A DNA stretch of 64,000 nt from Peptoniphilaceae bacterium (lineage in GTDB: Bacteria; Bacillota; Clostridia; Tissierellales; Peptoniphilaceae): positions 91,660-155,659 of the forward strand of contig CABJAE010000005.1 in NCBI GenBank assembly GCA_902363535.1, in the 5' to 3' direction. Of this stretch, positions 1-7,010 are shown one piece after another. Position 1 is the stretch's first letter. Each line of letters starts with the position of its first letter. Both the position numbers and the translations under genes were made by a program. A model generated the notes under the pieces. The model did not search any database. It was not told the DNA's origin and saw only the letters and a program-made list of their open reading frames with translations.

Positions 1-2
1 GT

Positions 3-269
3 TGGGTGGCGACCAGCGGGCTTTTAAAGAGTCCGGACGGGAAGCGCTTTGTGCGGGCGTTGCCGGAGGGTTTTCCGGATCTCTTCGGTTATAGAAAGGC
101 GGACGGAAAGATGTTTTTCATCGAGGTGAAGACGGCATCGGGCGTGGTTTCTCAGTCGCAGATTGATTTTATGCGGTCGGAGGTATCGCCGAAGGTGCTT
201 TATGGGATCGCCCGGAGCATTGACGATGCTTTCGGGATTCTCGGATATGAGCAGGGGAAACTGTTGTAG
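3..269 (+). CDS. VRR-NUC domain protein, 5' end cut by window
   Basis: The frame is open to the left edge, so only the C-terminal 88 or so residues are seen. The pattern of an NSG-like start, FPDLFGYR and then FFIEVKTASGVVSQSQ matches the core of VRR-NUC (PD-(D/E)xK fold) nucleases: D of PDL and E/K of EVK are the expected catalytic acid and E-x-K residues, with the following Q typical of the family. Stand-alone VRR-NUC proteins of about 100 residues are common in Firmicutes phages near replication genes and may process DNA structures. A GTG exists at position 6, but the upstream codons stay in frame, so I treat the gene as truncated by the window edge. Confidence 0.8.
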   Translation, partial: WVATSGLLKSPDGKRFVRALPEGFPDLFGYRKADGKMFFIEVKTASGVVSQSQIDFMRSEVSPKVLYGIARSIDDAFGILGYEQGKLL

Positions 270-315
270 TTAACGTTTGTTAATGTTTTTTTGAGGGTTT
301 GAAGGAACGGAGAAG

Positions 316-771
316 ATGATTTTAGATGCTTGTTGCGGGAGTCAGATGTTTTATTTTGACAAGAGCAGAGATGATGTTGTCACCATGGATATACGAAAAG
401 AAAAGTTTGAAATCCATGGAAAGAAAGTAGATGTTAATCCGGATATAGTCGGTGATTTTCGAGACATGCCATTCGATGACGAAACTTTTCATCACGTGAT
501 ATTTGATCCGCCACATTTGAAATCTCCAGGCAACTCTATCATGCGAGCACAATATGGCGGACTAGATAAAAATACATGGCAAGATGACATAGCACAAGGT
601 TTTTCTGAGTGTTGGCGGGTTTTAAAGCAAAACGGAACTCTAGTGTTTAAATGGTCTGATCATGATATTAGCGTAAATAACGTTTTAAAACTTTTTAACG
701 AGACACCAATTTATGGTCATAGACGAGGAAAGACAGTATGGACTGTTTTTGTTAAGCAGGGAGAAAGATGA
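316..771 (+). CDS. Phage class I SAM-dependent DNA methyltransferase-like protein
   Basis: 151 residues. The SAM-binding motif I is at the very N-terminus (ILDACCGSQMF, residues 2-12), an acidic residue follows strand 2 (VVTMDIR), and motif IV is FDPPH near residue 58, the DPP[YFWH] type used by amino-methyltransferases acting on adenine or cytosine. The protein is short and has no evident target-recognition domain, as in many small phage methyltransferases. Its substrate could be DNA, which would protect against host restriction, but this is inference. A GGAACGGAG ribosome site precedes the ATG, and the stop overlaps the next start (ATGA). Confidence 0.75.
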   Translation: MILDACCGSQMFYFDKSRDDVVTMDIRKEKFEIHGKKVDVNPDIVGDFRDMPFDDETFHHVIFDPPHLKSPGNSIMRAQYGGLDKNTWQDDIAQGFSECWRVLKQNGTLVFKWSDHDISVNNVLKLFNETPIYGHRRGKTVWTVFVKQGER

Positions 772-1031
772 AGGCAGAAAATCAAAGCAGAAAAAGGCGC
801 GTCAAGTATAAGACATACCGCTTTAAGGGAGTTGTCGAAATATTTGTACAAAAAATGAACGTCGACGGAATAGAATTTGACGTAAACATCAATGCTTCGG
901 CGTACAAAATCGCGCGAAGGCGACTTGATATGGTTGTTTTAGGCTACAGACCGGACCCGAGCAAAGAGCACTTTGTTTATTATTTTGATATTGACGGCGA
1001 GGAGGTAAGCGACGATGAACGAGTTGATTAA
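768..1031 (+). CDS. Phage protein of unknown function (87 aa)
   Basis: I do not recognise a family. The start overlaps the methyltransferase stop by 4 bases, and its end overlaps the MazG-like gene by 17 bases, so the three are translationally coupled. The N-terminus is basic (KRRVKYKTYRFKG), then comes a predicted beta-rich section and an acidic tail (DIDGEEVSDDERVD). This would suit a small nucleic-acid-associated phage protein, but nothing here proves a role. Confidence 0.6.
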   Translation: MKAENQSRKRRVKYKTYRFKGVVEIFVQKMNVDGIEFDVNINASAYKIARRRLDMVVLGYRPDPSKEHFVYYFDIDGEEVSDDERVD

Positions 1032-1314
1032 GAAAGTGGAAGCGTGGGGCGAAGAAAAAGGGATTGTGGATCCGTCTAATGCCGACAAACAGTTCGCGAA
1101 ATTCAAGGAAGATGTCATCTGGATTGAGGCGATGTTGGATGTTGAAGTAACGAATTACGCTTCATACGGAGATTACGTGCTCTGCGATAAGACAAAGGTG
1201 AAATTTGGCGATGCGTTGGTGACATTGGTTATTTTGGCCAAACAATTGGGGATGGATTTGGAAGAGTGTTTATCTACTGCCTACAAAAAAATAAGGACAG
1301 CAAGGGCAAGATAA
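1015..1314 (+). CDS. MazG-like nucleotide pyrophosphohydrolase-type phage protein, frameshifted near its end
   Basis: 99 residues as read. The second half (KFGDALVTLVILAKQLGMDLEECLSTAY) matches the conserved end of small phage MazG-like proteins, all-alpha NTP pyrophosphohydrolases. The usual EExxE metal-binding helix is degenerate here (KEDVIWIEAM), so activity is doubtful. Family members normally continue with a KxKGKxxDGVFxxEED tail. That tail is present, but in the -1 frame after a run of seven A (1285-1291); one more A would restore it. As read, the protein ends in an unrelated RTARAR. It could be a sequencing or assembly error, a real mutation, or slippage. Confidence 0.7.
   Translation: MNELIKKVEAWGEEKGIVDPSNADKQFAKFKEDVIWIEAMLDVEVTNYASYGDYVLCDKTKVKFGDALVTLVILAKQLGMDLEECLSTAYKKIRTARAR
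1285..1291 (+). other. A7 run at the MazG-like frameshift point
   Basis: Seven consecutive A residues in the tail of the MazG-like gene. Before the run, the gene 1015-1314 reads AYKK. After it, the conserved tail (KDSKGKIIDGVFIREED) is in the frame one base back. An eighth A would join the two in the family's usual register. Polymerase or ribosome slippage could produce the joined product. Confidence 0.6.
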
Positions 1315-1364
1315 TTGACGGCGTTTTTATAAGAGAGGAGGATTTGGAAGTACGTGGTGCGGTG

Positions 1365-1538
1365 ATGAAAGTTTTTGTGGTGATAGATGGAGAAGAGACT
1401 GGAAAGGAATCAATTGTCGGAGTTTTCGAATCATTAGAGAGGGCAAATGCTGCATTCGCTGATTATATACTAAGCACAAAAGTGGGCACAAAATATTCTT
1501 GTTGTGTGGATATTGCAGAATTTGAGGTGGAAAAATGA
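1365..1538 (+). CDS. Small phage protein, possible DUF7336-like
   Basis: 57 residues starting MKVFVVIDGEETG, followed by IVGVFESLERANAAFADY and a short beta-type end (CCVDIAEFEVEK). This strand-strand-helix pattern resembles the short DUF7336-type proteins of phages, which have no known function. There is no strong ribosome site directly before this ATG; the nearest is an AGGAGG about 25 bases upstream. The frame is open upstream and is the same frame as the displaced MazG tail, so a product joined to that tail is also possible. Confidence 0.5.
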   Translation: MKVFVVIDGEETGKESIVGVFESLERANAAFADYILSTKVGTKYSCCVDIAEFEVEK

Positions 1539-1800
1539 AACTATTCAGCACAATACTAGCCGATTTTACAGAAGAAATTGGCAAGATGTGAAAGATGGAA
1601 TCAAAGAGAGTATGATAAATCAGTTTGAAGAAATGTGGACGCAGTATTATGTATGGGATAGCGAACAGATCGAGGATATGTTAGCGAGCAAACTAGATGA
1701 CTTTATTGCCGATCAATTTAGAGAACTCTTTAGTAGAAAAGACATGAAGAAACTTTTTATGCAAGAAATGATGAAGCAGATTAGCGGCAGTGGGAAATAA
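1535..1800 (+). CDS. Phage protein of unknown function, apparent -1 frameshift near residue 17
   Basis: A good start (GAGGTGG, then ATG at 1535, overlapping the previous stop as ATGA) reads 17 sensible codons (MKLFSTILADFTEEIGK) and then meets a stop at 1589. The frame one base back is open from 1504 to 1800 and continues smoothly from the same point as DVKDGIKESMINQFEEMW to a Lys/Met-rich end. One extra G near 1585 would give a single protein of about 88 residues. The alternative GTG start at 1504 has no ribosome site, and an internal ATG at 1612 would give a 62-residue form. The helical, charged protein belongs to no family I recognise. Confidence 0.5.
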
Positions 1801-1902
1801 ATTGAGAATTTCGAAAGGAAACACGAACAATGAAAGAAAAAGAAGACATAAAAAGCACGAGAAACTGTTTATGGTGAGGAATAGATAAAAGGAGTGGGAA
1901 TA

Positions 1903-2238
1903 GTGAGAGCGTGGATATTAAGTTCAGACGAAAGTCCAGAACCTTATATTAGTCTTGTATGGGCTGAATCAAGAGGCAAAGCCAAGCAAATGGCAAATTG
2001 TTGGAGTCCTTATATGTATCAATGGGACCTAGAAGTAGAAAACTTTACAAGCATAAATGCAATTAGAGCCAAGAGTTTAGATAACTGTGAGGATTTATCA
2101 GAAAAAGAGATTTGCTTGCGACTTATGAAAGACTACGAGTGTATTTTTTATGTAGATGATGAAATTTATAACGAAGATAACATTGAAGCGTTTGAAAAAC
2201 TTTTTGAAGCGGAAAGGATAAAAAATGACAACGAATGA
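1903..2238 (+). CDS. Phage protein of unknown function (111 aa)
   Basis: I chose the GTG at 1903 because AAAGGAG lies about 8 bases upstream; an in-frame GTG at 1894 falls inside that ribosome site. The protein starts MRAWILSSDESPEPYISLVWAE and has an aromatic-rich middle (CWSPYMYQWDLEV) and an acidic C-terminus (FYVDDEIYNEDN). The layout suggests a small mixed alpha/beta protein. It overlaps the next gene by 14 bases. I assign no function. Confidence 0.55.
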   Translation: MRAWILSSDESPEPYISLVWAESRGKAKQMANCWSPYMYQWDLEVENFTSINAIRAKSLDNCEDLSEKEICLRLMKDYECIFYVDDEIYNEDNIEAFEKLFEAERIKNDNE

Positions 2239-2677
2239 ACTTATAAAACTAATAGAAGAACTTGGACTTACGCCGGACTTTGATCATGTTTTATACTGCG
2301 ATGGAGAGGAACGCGATGTGTTATCGGTTTTTAACAGGGAGGGCACGGTGGCAAATGTATACGTTAATATGGTCGGCTTATGGTATTGCCACGAATCGTA
2401 TTTTGATAAGTTGGAGCCACATAAGCGCCACAAACTTTTAGATGCAATTATAGAGTATTCTTATACGCCTGTTATTGATCGCGAGGAGGAAAAACGATAT
2501 ATTTTCCCGCTTCCGGGGTTAATTACCACAGACGGGGAGCAGCAGTATTTGACGCAAAAAGGGGGACATTGGTTTGCGTGCCGGCGAAAGAAGGATTTGC
2601 GGCAGACATGGAAAGAGAAGCATATCAAGTACGTGCCAGAGGTGTACCGTGATTTTAAGGTGGAGTTGAAAAAATGA
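2225..2677 (+). CDS. Phage protein of unknown function (150 aa)
   Basis: Starts at an ATG preceded by AAGGATAAAA and overlaps both neighbours (14 bases upstream, 4 bases with ssb). The N-terminus MTTNELIKLIEELGL is a helix like that of small phage regulators. The middle holds a short Cys/His-containing stretch (VGLWYCHESYF), and the end is basic (WFACRRKKDLRQTWKEKH). No family recognised. Its tight linkage to ssb suggests an early role in DNA metabolism, which is only contextual. Confidence 0.55.
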   Translation: MTTNELIKLIEELGLTPDFDHVLYCDGEERDVLSVFNREGTVANVYVNMVGLWYCHESYFDKLEPHKRHKLLDAIIEYSYTPVIDREEEKRYIFPLPGLITTDGEQQYLTQKGGHWFACRRKKDLRQTWKEKHIKYVPEVYRDFKVELKK

Positions 2678-3099
2678 ATGTGGTGGTTTTATACGGACGT
2701 CTGACCCGCGATCCGGAGCTGAAGTATAGCCAAGGCGGCGTAGCGAATTGCTTCGCCACGGTTGCCGTGGATCGGGGGATGACGAAAGAGAAGCGGCAGG
2801 AAGCGGAAGCAGCGGGCAGACCCACCGCTGATTTTATCAGCATCAAGGCGTTCGGTAAGACCGCCGAGCTGTTGGCCAATTACTTTCGCAAAGGCAATAG
2901 AGTGGCCCTTGAAGGACGGATACAGACAGGAAGCTACGAGAAGAACGACGAACGGGTGTATACCACCGATGTCATTGTGAACCGGCTGCACTTCGTAGAA
3001 AGCGCGAAAGAAAATGGCGGCGGAAATATCGGAAGCTTCGCACCGATGAATGGACAGGCGGGCTATTATGAGGTGAACGAAAAGGATGTGCCGTTTTAG
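2674..3099 (+). CDS. ssb: Single-stranded DNA-binding protein
   Basis: 141 residues. The N-terminus (MNVVVLYGRLTRDPELKYSQGG) and the middle (DFISIKAFGKTAELLANYFRKGNRVALEGRIQTGSYE) are the classic bacterial/phage SSB OB-fold, residues 1-105. A flexible Gly-rich linker follows, and the C-terminal tip EKDVPF is the acidic-hydrophobic hook that recruits repair and replication partners. Phages often carry their own ssb in the early region to protect single-stranded DNA. The start overlaps the previous gene by 4 bases (ATGA). Confidence 0.95.
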   Translation: MNVVVLYGRLTRDPELKYSQGGVANCFATVAVDRGMTKEKRQEAEAAGRPTADFISIKAFGKTAELLANYFRKGNRVALEGRIQTGSYEKNDERVYTTDVIVNRLHFVESAKENGGGNIGSFAPMNGQAGYYEVNEKDVPF

Positions 3100-3117
3100 A
3101 TCATTGTTTTGCAGGTA

Positions 3118-3146
3118 TTGACCTCTGAGGTAGAATAAGAGATAAT
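3118..3146 (+). promoter_or_regulatory. Predicted sigma-A-type promoter
   Basis: TTGACC (3118-3123) and GATAAT (3141-3146) are 17 bases apart, in the 95-base gap between ssb and the next gene. It would drive the 3195 and 3440 genes. Confidence 0.5.
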
Positions 3147-3194
3147 AAAAAGAACTAATGTTCTGATTAAATTATTTTACACGGAGGTTCCGGC

Positions 3195-3416
3195 ATGAAT
3201 TATGGCGAAAAGACGTTTATCCAAGAAGTGTATGATCGAGGTTATGCGACGAAGACAGCGGCCAGAGAGTATGCGAAAGAAAACAAAAAGCATTTTTACA
3301 CAGAGCAGGATCTTTTGAACGTACATGAACGGTATTGGTCCATTCGGACAAAACGGATGGATGAGGCACGCTTATGGGCGGACAAGTTGCTCCGGGAGGA
3401 AGACGGAGAGGATTAA
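3195..3416 (+). CDS. Phage protein of unknown function (73 aa)
   Basis: Starts at an ATG with ACGGAGG about 8 bases upstream. It is small, helical and highly charged (MNYGEKTFIQEVYDRGYATKT at the start; WADKLLREEDGED at the end). It sits between a predicted promoter and the late-type regulator gene, as do many small phage genes before the packaging module. No family recognised. Confidence 0.6.
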   Translation: MNYGEKTFIQEVYDRGYATKTAAREYAKENKKHFYTEQDLLNVHERYWSIRTKRMDEARLWADKLLREEDGED

Positions 3417-3439
3417 CAAAGCATAAGGAAGGAGCTGGC

Positions 3440-3835
3440 ATGGACGCTGAAACGCTAAAGGAGTACCGGTATTTAAAACGTGAAATCAAGAGTCTGCAAA
3501 AGCGGATCGACCATCTGAATTCGACGTTGACGGATCGTGTGCGTGCGTCCAACAGCGAGTTTCCGTATCAAGAGATACATATTCAGATTGAGGGGGAAGA
3601 CCCGAGGAAAAGCAACTTGGAGCTAATTCTACAGGAGCGACTGGATGCGTGTGTCGATAAGGTCATTGAGATCGAGCGATTCATTTCATCCATCGAAGAC
3701 AGTCGAACCCGGATGATTTTTCAAAGGCGCTATGTCGACGGGTGGAGCTGGCAGAAGATTAGTATGAGCATGGGAAGTGGTGGTGAAGCATACGCTAGAA
3801 TGGTTCACAATAGATTTTTAATGAGGAAAGAGTAA
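3440..3835 (+). CDS. DUF1492/ArpU-like phage late-gene transcriptional regulator
   Basis: 131 residues. The N-terminal half is a coiled coil (LKREIKSLQKRIDHLNSTL), and the C-terminal half has a sigma-region-4-like helix-turn-helix (RTRMIFQRRYVDGWSWQKI ... HNRFL). This architecture is that of DUF1492/ArpU-type proteins found just before the terminase genes in Firmicutes phages and thought to control late transcription. I chose ATG 3440 because GGAAGGAGC lies just upstream; an in-frame start at 3374 would run into the previous gene. Confidence 0.75.
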   Translation: MDAETLKEYRYLKREIKSLQKRIDHLNSTLTDRVRASNSEFPYQEIHIQIEGEDPRKSNLELILQERLDACVDKVIEIERFISSIEDSRTRMIFQRRYVDGWSWQKISMSMGSGGEAYARMVHNRFLMRKE

Positions 3836-3842
3836 CTTTAAC

Positions 3843-3870
3843 TTTTAGTACAAGACTATTGTGTTATAAT
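3843..3870 (+). promoter_or_regulatory. Predicted promoter of the Panacea gene pair
   Basis: A perfect TATAAT (3865-3870) with a weak -35 (TTTTAG, 3843-3848) 16 bases upstream; a TTTAAC at 3837 is an alternative with poor spacing. It is followed within 30 bases by AGGAGGAG and the ATG at 3891. This lets the pair be expressed independently of the late phage operon. Confidence 0.55.
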
Positions 3871-3890
3871 TATCCTAGGAGGAGATAGTT

Positions 3891-4361
3891 ATGACCTGTG
3901 TAGATATAATAGATGGAGTATACTCTGCTAATGATATTGCCAATTGGTTTTTAAACTATAATTTTCAATTGCGAGAATTTGAAGATGAAGATACAGACAA
4001 TATTAGTAATTTAAAATTACAAAAGTTGTTATATTATGCACAAGGTACTTTTTTGGCTATTCACAATCAAAAATTATTTAACGACCCTATAGTGGCCTGG
4101 AAGCATGGGCCGGTCGTAGAGAGCGTATACCAAAATTTCAAATCTTATGGTGCTTCAGGAATCGATCAATTTCAAGAAGTTAAGTTGGATGATGAGACTG
4201 TAGATCTTTTGATCGAAGTCTACGACGTGTTCGGGAAATATTCCGCTTGGGGTTTAAGAGAGATGACGCATCAAGAGGACCCTTGGAAGAATACGAATCA
4301 AAGTGATGTTATTGATCCTCGTCTAATAAAAAAATACTTTGAGGAACATTATGTCTCGTAA
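3891..4361 (+). CDS. Panacea-domain (SocA/GepA-like, DUF4065) antitoxin-like protein
   Basis: 156 residues. The stretch NLKLQKLLYYAQGTFLAIHN followed by PIVAWKHGPVVESVYQNFK is the Panacea/DUF4065 signature. Proteins of this family act as antitoxins able to pair with many unrelated toxins, or as proteolysis adaptors (SocA). A strong ribosome site (AGGAGGAG) and its own promoter precede it. It overlaps the next gene by 11 bases, as expected of an antitoxin-toxin pair. Its place between the late regulator and TerS is an accessory (moron-like) slot. The family call is firm; the antitoxin role is inferred from context. Confidence 0.8.
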   Translation: MTCVDIIDGVYSANDIANWFLNYNFQLREFEDEDTDNISNLKLQKLLYYAQGTFLAIHNQKLFNDPIVAWKHGPVVESVYQNFKSYGASGIDQFQEVKLDDETVDLLIEVYDVFGKYSAWGLREMTHQEDPWKNTNQSDVIDPRLIKKYFEEHYVS

Positions 4362-4785
4362 GAAGAGGGTTTCAAAAAAGCCAGATAACATCAAAATAAA
4401 AGAGCCGGATAAGCCACTTCATTATCCGGTTCTTTGTTTTAAGCATTTAACTAAAAATAAGAAATTTAATATTAAGTACTTTAGGGATGACAAAGAGAAA
4501 TTAAAAGCTTACGGCTCCTTTTTTTATCTTGTAGGTAGTATTCAGGAAACTGATTGGCTGACTTTGTATCAGAAATCAAAAGCATCAGGATTGGAAACCA
4601 TTCCGAGTAATCAAATTAATTTTAAACCTTATAATTACAAACTAACACCTGACGAGAAAGTAATTGTATTCAGATTTTATCATGGAAAATACAGATTGAT
4701 TGGTGTGAAATCGGCAAAAAATAAGGACGTGTTACATGTATTAGGATTTGATTTTGATCATTCGGCATACGATCATGGTAAATAG
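4351..4785 (+). CDS. Putative toxin partner of the Panacea protein, family not recognised
   Basis: 144 residues from ATG 4351 (GAGGAAC just upstream). An in-frame start at 4339 is less likely. It has a very basic N-terminus (MSRKKRVSKKPDNIKIK), a middle with CFKHLTKNKKFNIKYF, and a conserved-looking end (VIVFRFYHGKYRLIGVKS, then VLGFDFDHSAYDHG). The compact basic shape and ending resemble small RNase-type toxins, but I cannot place it in a named family. Translational overlap with the Panacea gene and lack of other partners make a toxin role the simplest reading. Confidence 0.5.
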   Translation: MSRKKRVSKKPDNIKIKEPDKPLHYPVLCFKHLTKNKKFNIKYFRDDKEKLKAYGSFFYLVGSIQETDWLTLYQKSKASGLETIPSNQINFKPYNYKLTPDEKVIVFRFYHGKYRLIGVKSAKNKDVLHVLGFDFDHSAYDHGK

Positions 4786-4838
4786 TGGTGCGTTTTGTGC
4801 GATTTTGCCGTGGCATAATGATAGTGTGGATAACTAGA

Positions 4839-4867
4839 GAGATCTCCGGAGGGAGGTTTCTTTTTTT
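4839..4867 (+). terminator. Rho-independent terminator after the Panacea pair
   Basis: GAGATCTCC (4839-4847), loop GGAG, GGAGGTTTC (4852-4860), then seven T. Nine base pairs, two of them G-U. It closes the two-gene unit before the terminase genes. Confidence 0.75.
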
Positions 4868-5099
4868 ATGTCCTGAGGTAGCTCGGTGGGGCCTTCTTGA
4901 ATGAATCGTAAGCATGGACTGTTTCGAACGGATGGTACATTTTGATCTCCTATTTCCTCGAACCGAGCGGGGCGCGAAGCACGGCACTTTGATCGCGCGG
5001 GGCGGGTTTCAGCCGTGATACATAAGATAAAAGCTATTTACAGTATTGACAGAAAGCATAGAAAATAATCAATTGATAGGACTTTAAAGAGGTGGGGTG
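4868..5099 (+). other. Non-coding region before terS; candidate packaging site
   Basis: About 230 bases with no convincing gene. It contains short GC-rich blocks unlike the rest of the phage (GAGCGGGGCGCGAAGC near 4965 and GCGCGGGGCGGG near 4995). In cos and pac phages of this layout the packaging site lies beside or inside terS, so this is the natural candidate. No cohesive end can be identified by eye. AGAGGTGG at the right edge is the terS ribosome site. Confidence 0.3.
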
Positions 5100-5738
5100 A
5101 TGTCGAGCCGTAAGTTGGATTATTGTGGCGCAAAGACGCGCGCAGGGACAGCGTGCAAAAAAACAGCCGGCTGGGGAACGGATCATGTGGGAACCGGCCG
5201 ATGCAAATTACATGGCGGAAAGAGCACCGGGCCAAAGCCGGAAAACATGCGCGGCAATAAGAATGCAGAGAAGCACGGTCTCTTTAGTAAATACTTGCCG
5301 GAGGAAACACAGGCGCTTTTGGATGCCATCGAATCATTAAGTCCACTGGATATCCTATGGGAGAACATCAAAATTCAGTATGCAGCAATTATTCGGGCAC
5401 AGACGATCATGGAGGTAAAAAACCGTGAAGACCTAGTGCGATTAGAAAAAAAGAAAAGCGAAGGGGAATTCGGTGATGCCGTCGAGTACGAATATCACAC
5501 GGCTTGGGATCGCTACGAACGCTTCTTAACATCACAAGCGAGGGCGATGACGAATCTAACAAATATGATTGTGAAGTATGAAGCGCAATGCAATCAAGGA
5601 TTGGCGACAGAAGAGCAGATGCTTCGGATCGATAAGCTAAAGACTGAAATCGATAAACTGAAAGGAATTTCAGAAGAGATTGAAGACTTAGATGAAATTA
5701 AGGAATTGGTTTATGAAGAAAAAGACGATTCCATTTAA
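5100..5738 (+). CDS. terS: Terminase small subunit
   Basis: 212 residues. The N-terminal CGAKTRAGTACKKTAGWGT followed by GRCKLHGGKSTGPKP is the Cys/His motif seen at the start of a family of phage small terminases, followed by NAEKHGLFSKYLP and a long helical, charged C-terminus (oligomerisation and TerL contact). The protein binds the packaging site on phage DNA. ATG 5100 follows AGAGGTGG; an adjacent GTG at 5097 is also possible. It overlaps terL by 26 bases. Confidence 0.85.
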   Translation: MSSRKLDYCGAKTRAGTACKKTAGWGTDHVGTGRCKLHGGKSTGPKPENMRGNKNAEKHGLFSKYLPEETQALLDAIESLSPLDILWENIKIQYAAIIRAQTIMEVKNREDLVRLEKKKSEGEFGDAVEYEYHTAWDRYERFLTSQARAMTNLTNMIVKYEAQCNQGLATEEQMLRIDKLKTEIDKLKGISEEIEDLDEIKELVYEEKDDSI

Positions 5739-6999
5739 TTTTAGCGACAAACACGTCAACTATATTCGTAGATGCAAAGAGAACATGTACAACGTGGCGG
5801 AAGGTGCTGTTCGTGCGGGTAAAACCGTAGATAATATCTTCGCTTTCGCTATGGAATTGATGACCGTACCCGATAGGATCCATCTCGCAACTGGTTCAAC
5901 AGTCGCAAATGCAAAATTAAATATCGGTGATGCGAACGGCTTCGGCCTTGAATATATTTTTCGAGGACAATGTCGTTGGAGCAAATATAAAGATAATGAG
6001 GCCTTGATTATAAAAGGGCCTCATACTCGTTTTAAAGAGAAAATCGTTATATTTGCAGGCGGCGCGAAAGCCGACAGTTATAAGAAAATACGTGGTAACT
6101 CTTATGGAATGTGGATTGCAACAGAGATCAATTTACATCACGACAACACAATCAAAGAAGCATTCAACCGAACAGCAGCAGCGAAGGTAAGAAAATTCTT
6201 TTGGGATTTAAACCCTTCGCACCCGAAACATAAGATTTATGTTGATTACATCGATAAGTATCGCGATATGGGCGACGAATTGATTGGCGGATATAACTAC
6301 GAGCATTTCACCATTGACGATAACATTAATCTTCCGAAAGAACGTATTTTAGAAATCAAAAGCCAATATGATCCTAATACGGTTTGGTATCATCGAGACA
6401 TTCTAGGTCGCCGAATGGTAGCAGAAGGTTTGATCTATCGGAATTTTGCCAACAATCCAAAGAAATATGTCTTAGAAAAAATCTCAGAACCGTTGATTAT
6501 TCAAATCGGCTTAGACTTTGGGGGATCCGGTTCAAAGCATGCTTTCGTAGCTAGTGGAATAAGTCGTGATTTGAAACGGTTGTACGCACTGGCAAGTAAG
6601 AGAACAGAACCTGAAGATCCTGAAACGCTTTATAGAGATTATCTGGAGTTTGAGCGGTTTGTTTCAATGAAATACGGACCAATTGCAGCGTGTCATGTAG
6701 ATTCTGCCGAGCAGGTTTTGAGGCGAGGTATCCAGACAAAAACCGTTATTCCGATTAAAAACTCAATAAAAAATGAAATCAACGACCGAATTCGAGTGAC
6801 GGACCAACTTATGAATTCAGGTCGTTTTTATATGACGAAAGATTGTGAGAGTTTGTCTGAAGCATTATCTATGGCAGTTTGGGATCCAGATAAACCAACT
6901 GATTTTATTCGATTGGATGACGGAACATCCGATATAGATACATTGGACGCGTTCGAATATTCGTGGGAAAAGTACATTAAAGCATTGAATATATTGTAG
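5713..6999 (+). CDS. terL: Terminase large subunit (PBSX type)
   Basis: 428 residues. Motor domain: Walker A GAVRAGKT (residues 31-38), adenine-binding region, and a coupling motif around FFWDLNPSHPKHKIY. Nuclease domain (C-terminal half): RNase H-like acidic residues in IGLDFGGSGSKHAF, CHVDSAEQ and DIDTLDAFEYSWEKY. It pumps phage DNA into proheads using ATP and cuts the concatemer. ATG 5713 has AAGGAATT upstream; an in-frame ATG at 5692 would deepen the overlap with terS. Length is normal for the family. Confidence 0.93.
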   Translation: MKKKTIPFNFSDKHVNYIRRCKENMYNVAEGAVRAGKTVDNIFAFAMELMTVPDRIHLATGSTVANAKLNIGDANGFGLEYIFRGQCRWSKYKDNEALIIKGPHTRFKEKIVIFAGGAKADSYKKIRGNSYGMWIATEINLHHDNTIKEAFNRTAAAKVRKFFWDLNPSHPKHKIYVDYIDKYRDMGDELIGGYNYEHFTIDDNINLPKERILEIKSQYDPNTVWYHRDILGRRMVAEGLIYRNFANNPKKYVLEKISEPLIIQIGLDFGGSGSKHAFVASGISRDLKRLYALASKRTEPEDPETLYRDYLEFERFVSMKYGPIAACHVDSAEQVLRRGIQTKTVIPIKNSIKNEINDRIRVTDQLMNSGRFYMTKDCESLSEALSMAVWDPDKPTDFIRLDDGTSDIDTLDAFEYSWEKYIKALNIL

Positions 7000-7010
7000 G
7001 AGGTGAGATC

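Noticed and set aside
1830-1877. Tiny frame (15 codons) after GAAAGGA
   Set aside because: Too short and without recognisable sequence; the gap here is more likely untranslated.
4880-4970. tRNA-like stretch (TAGCTCGGTGGGG and GTTTCGAAC)
   Set aside because: No acceptor stem or anticodon arm can be formed, so it is not a tRNA.
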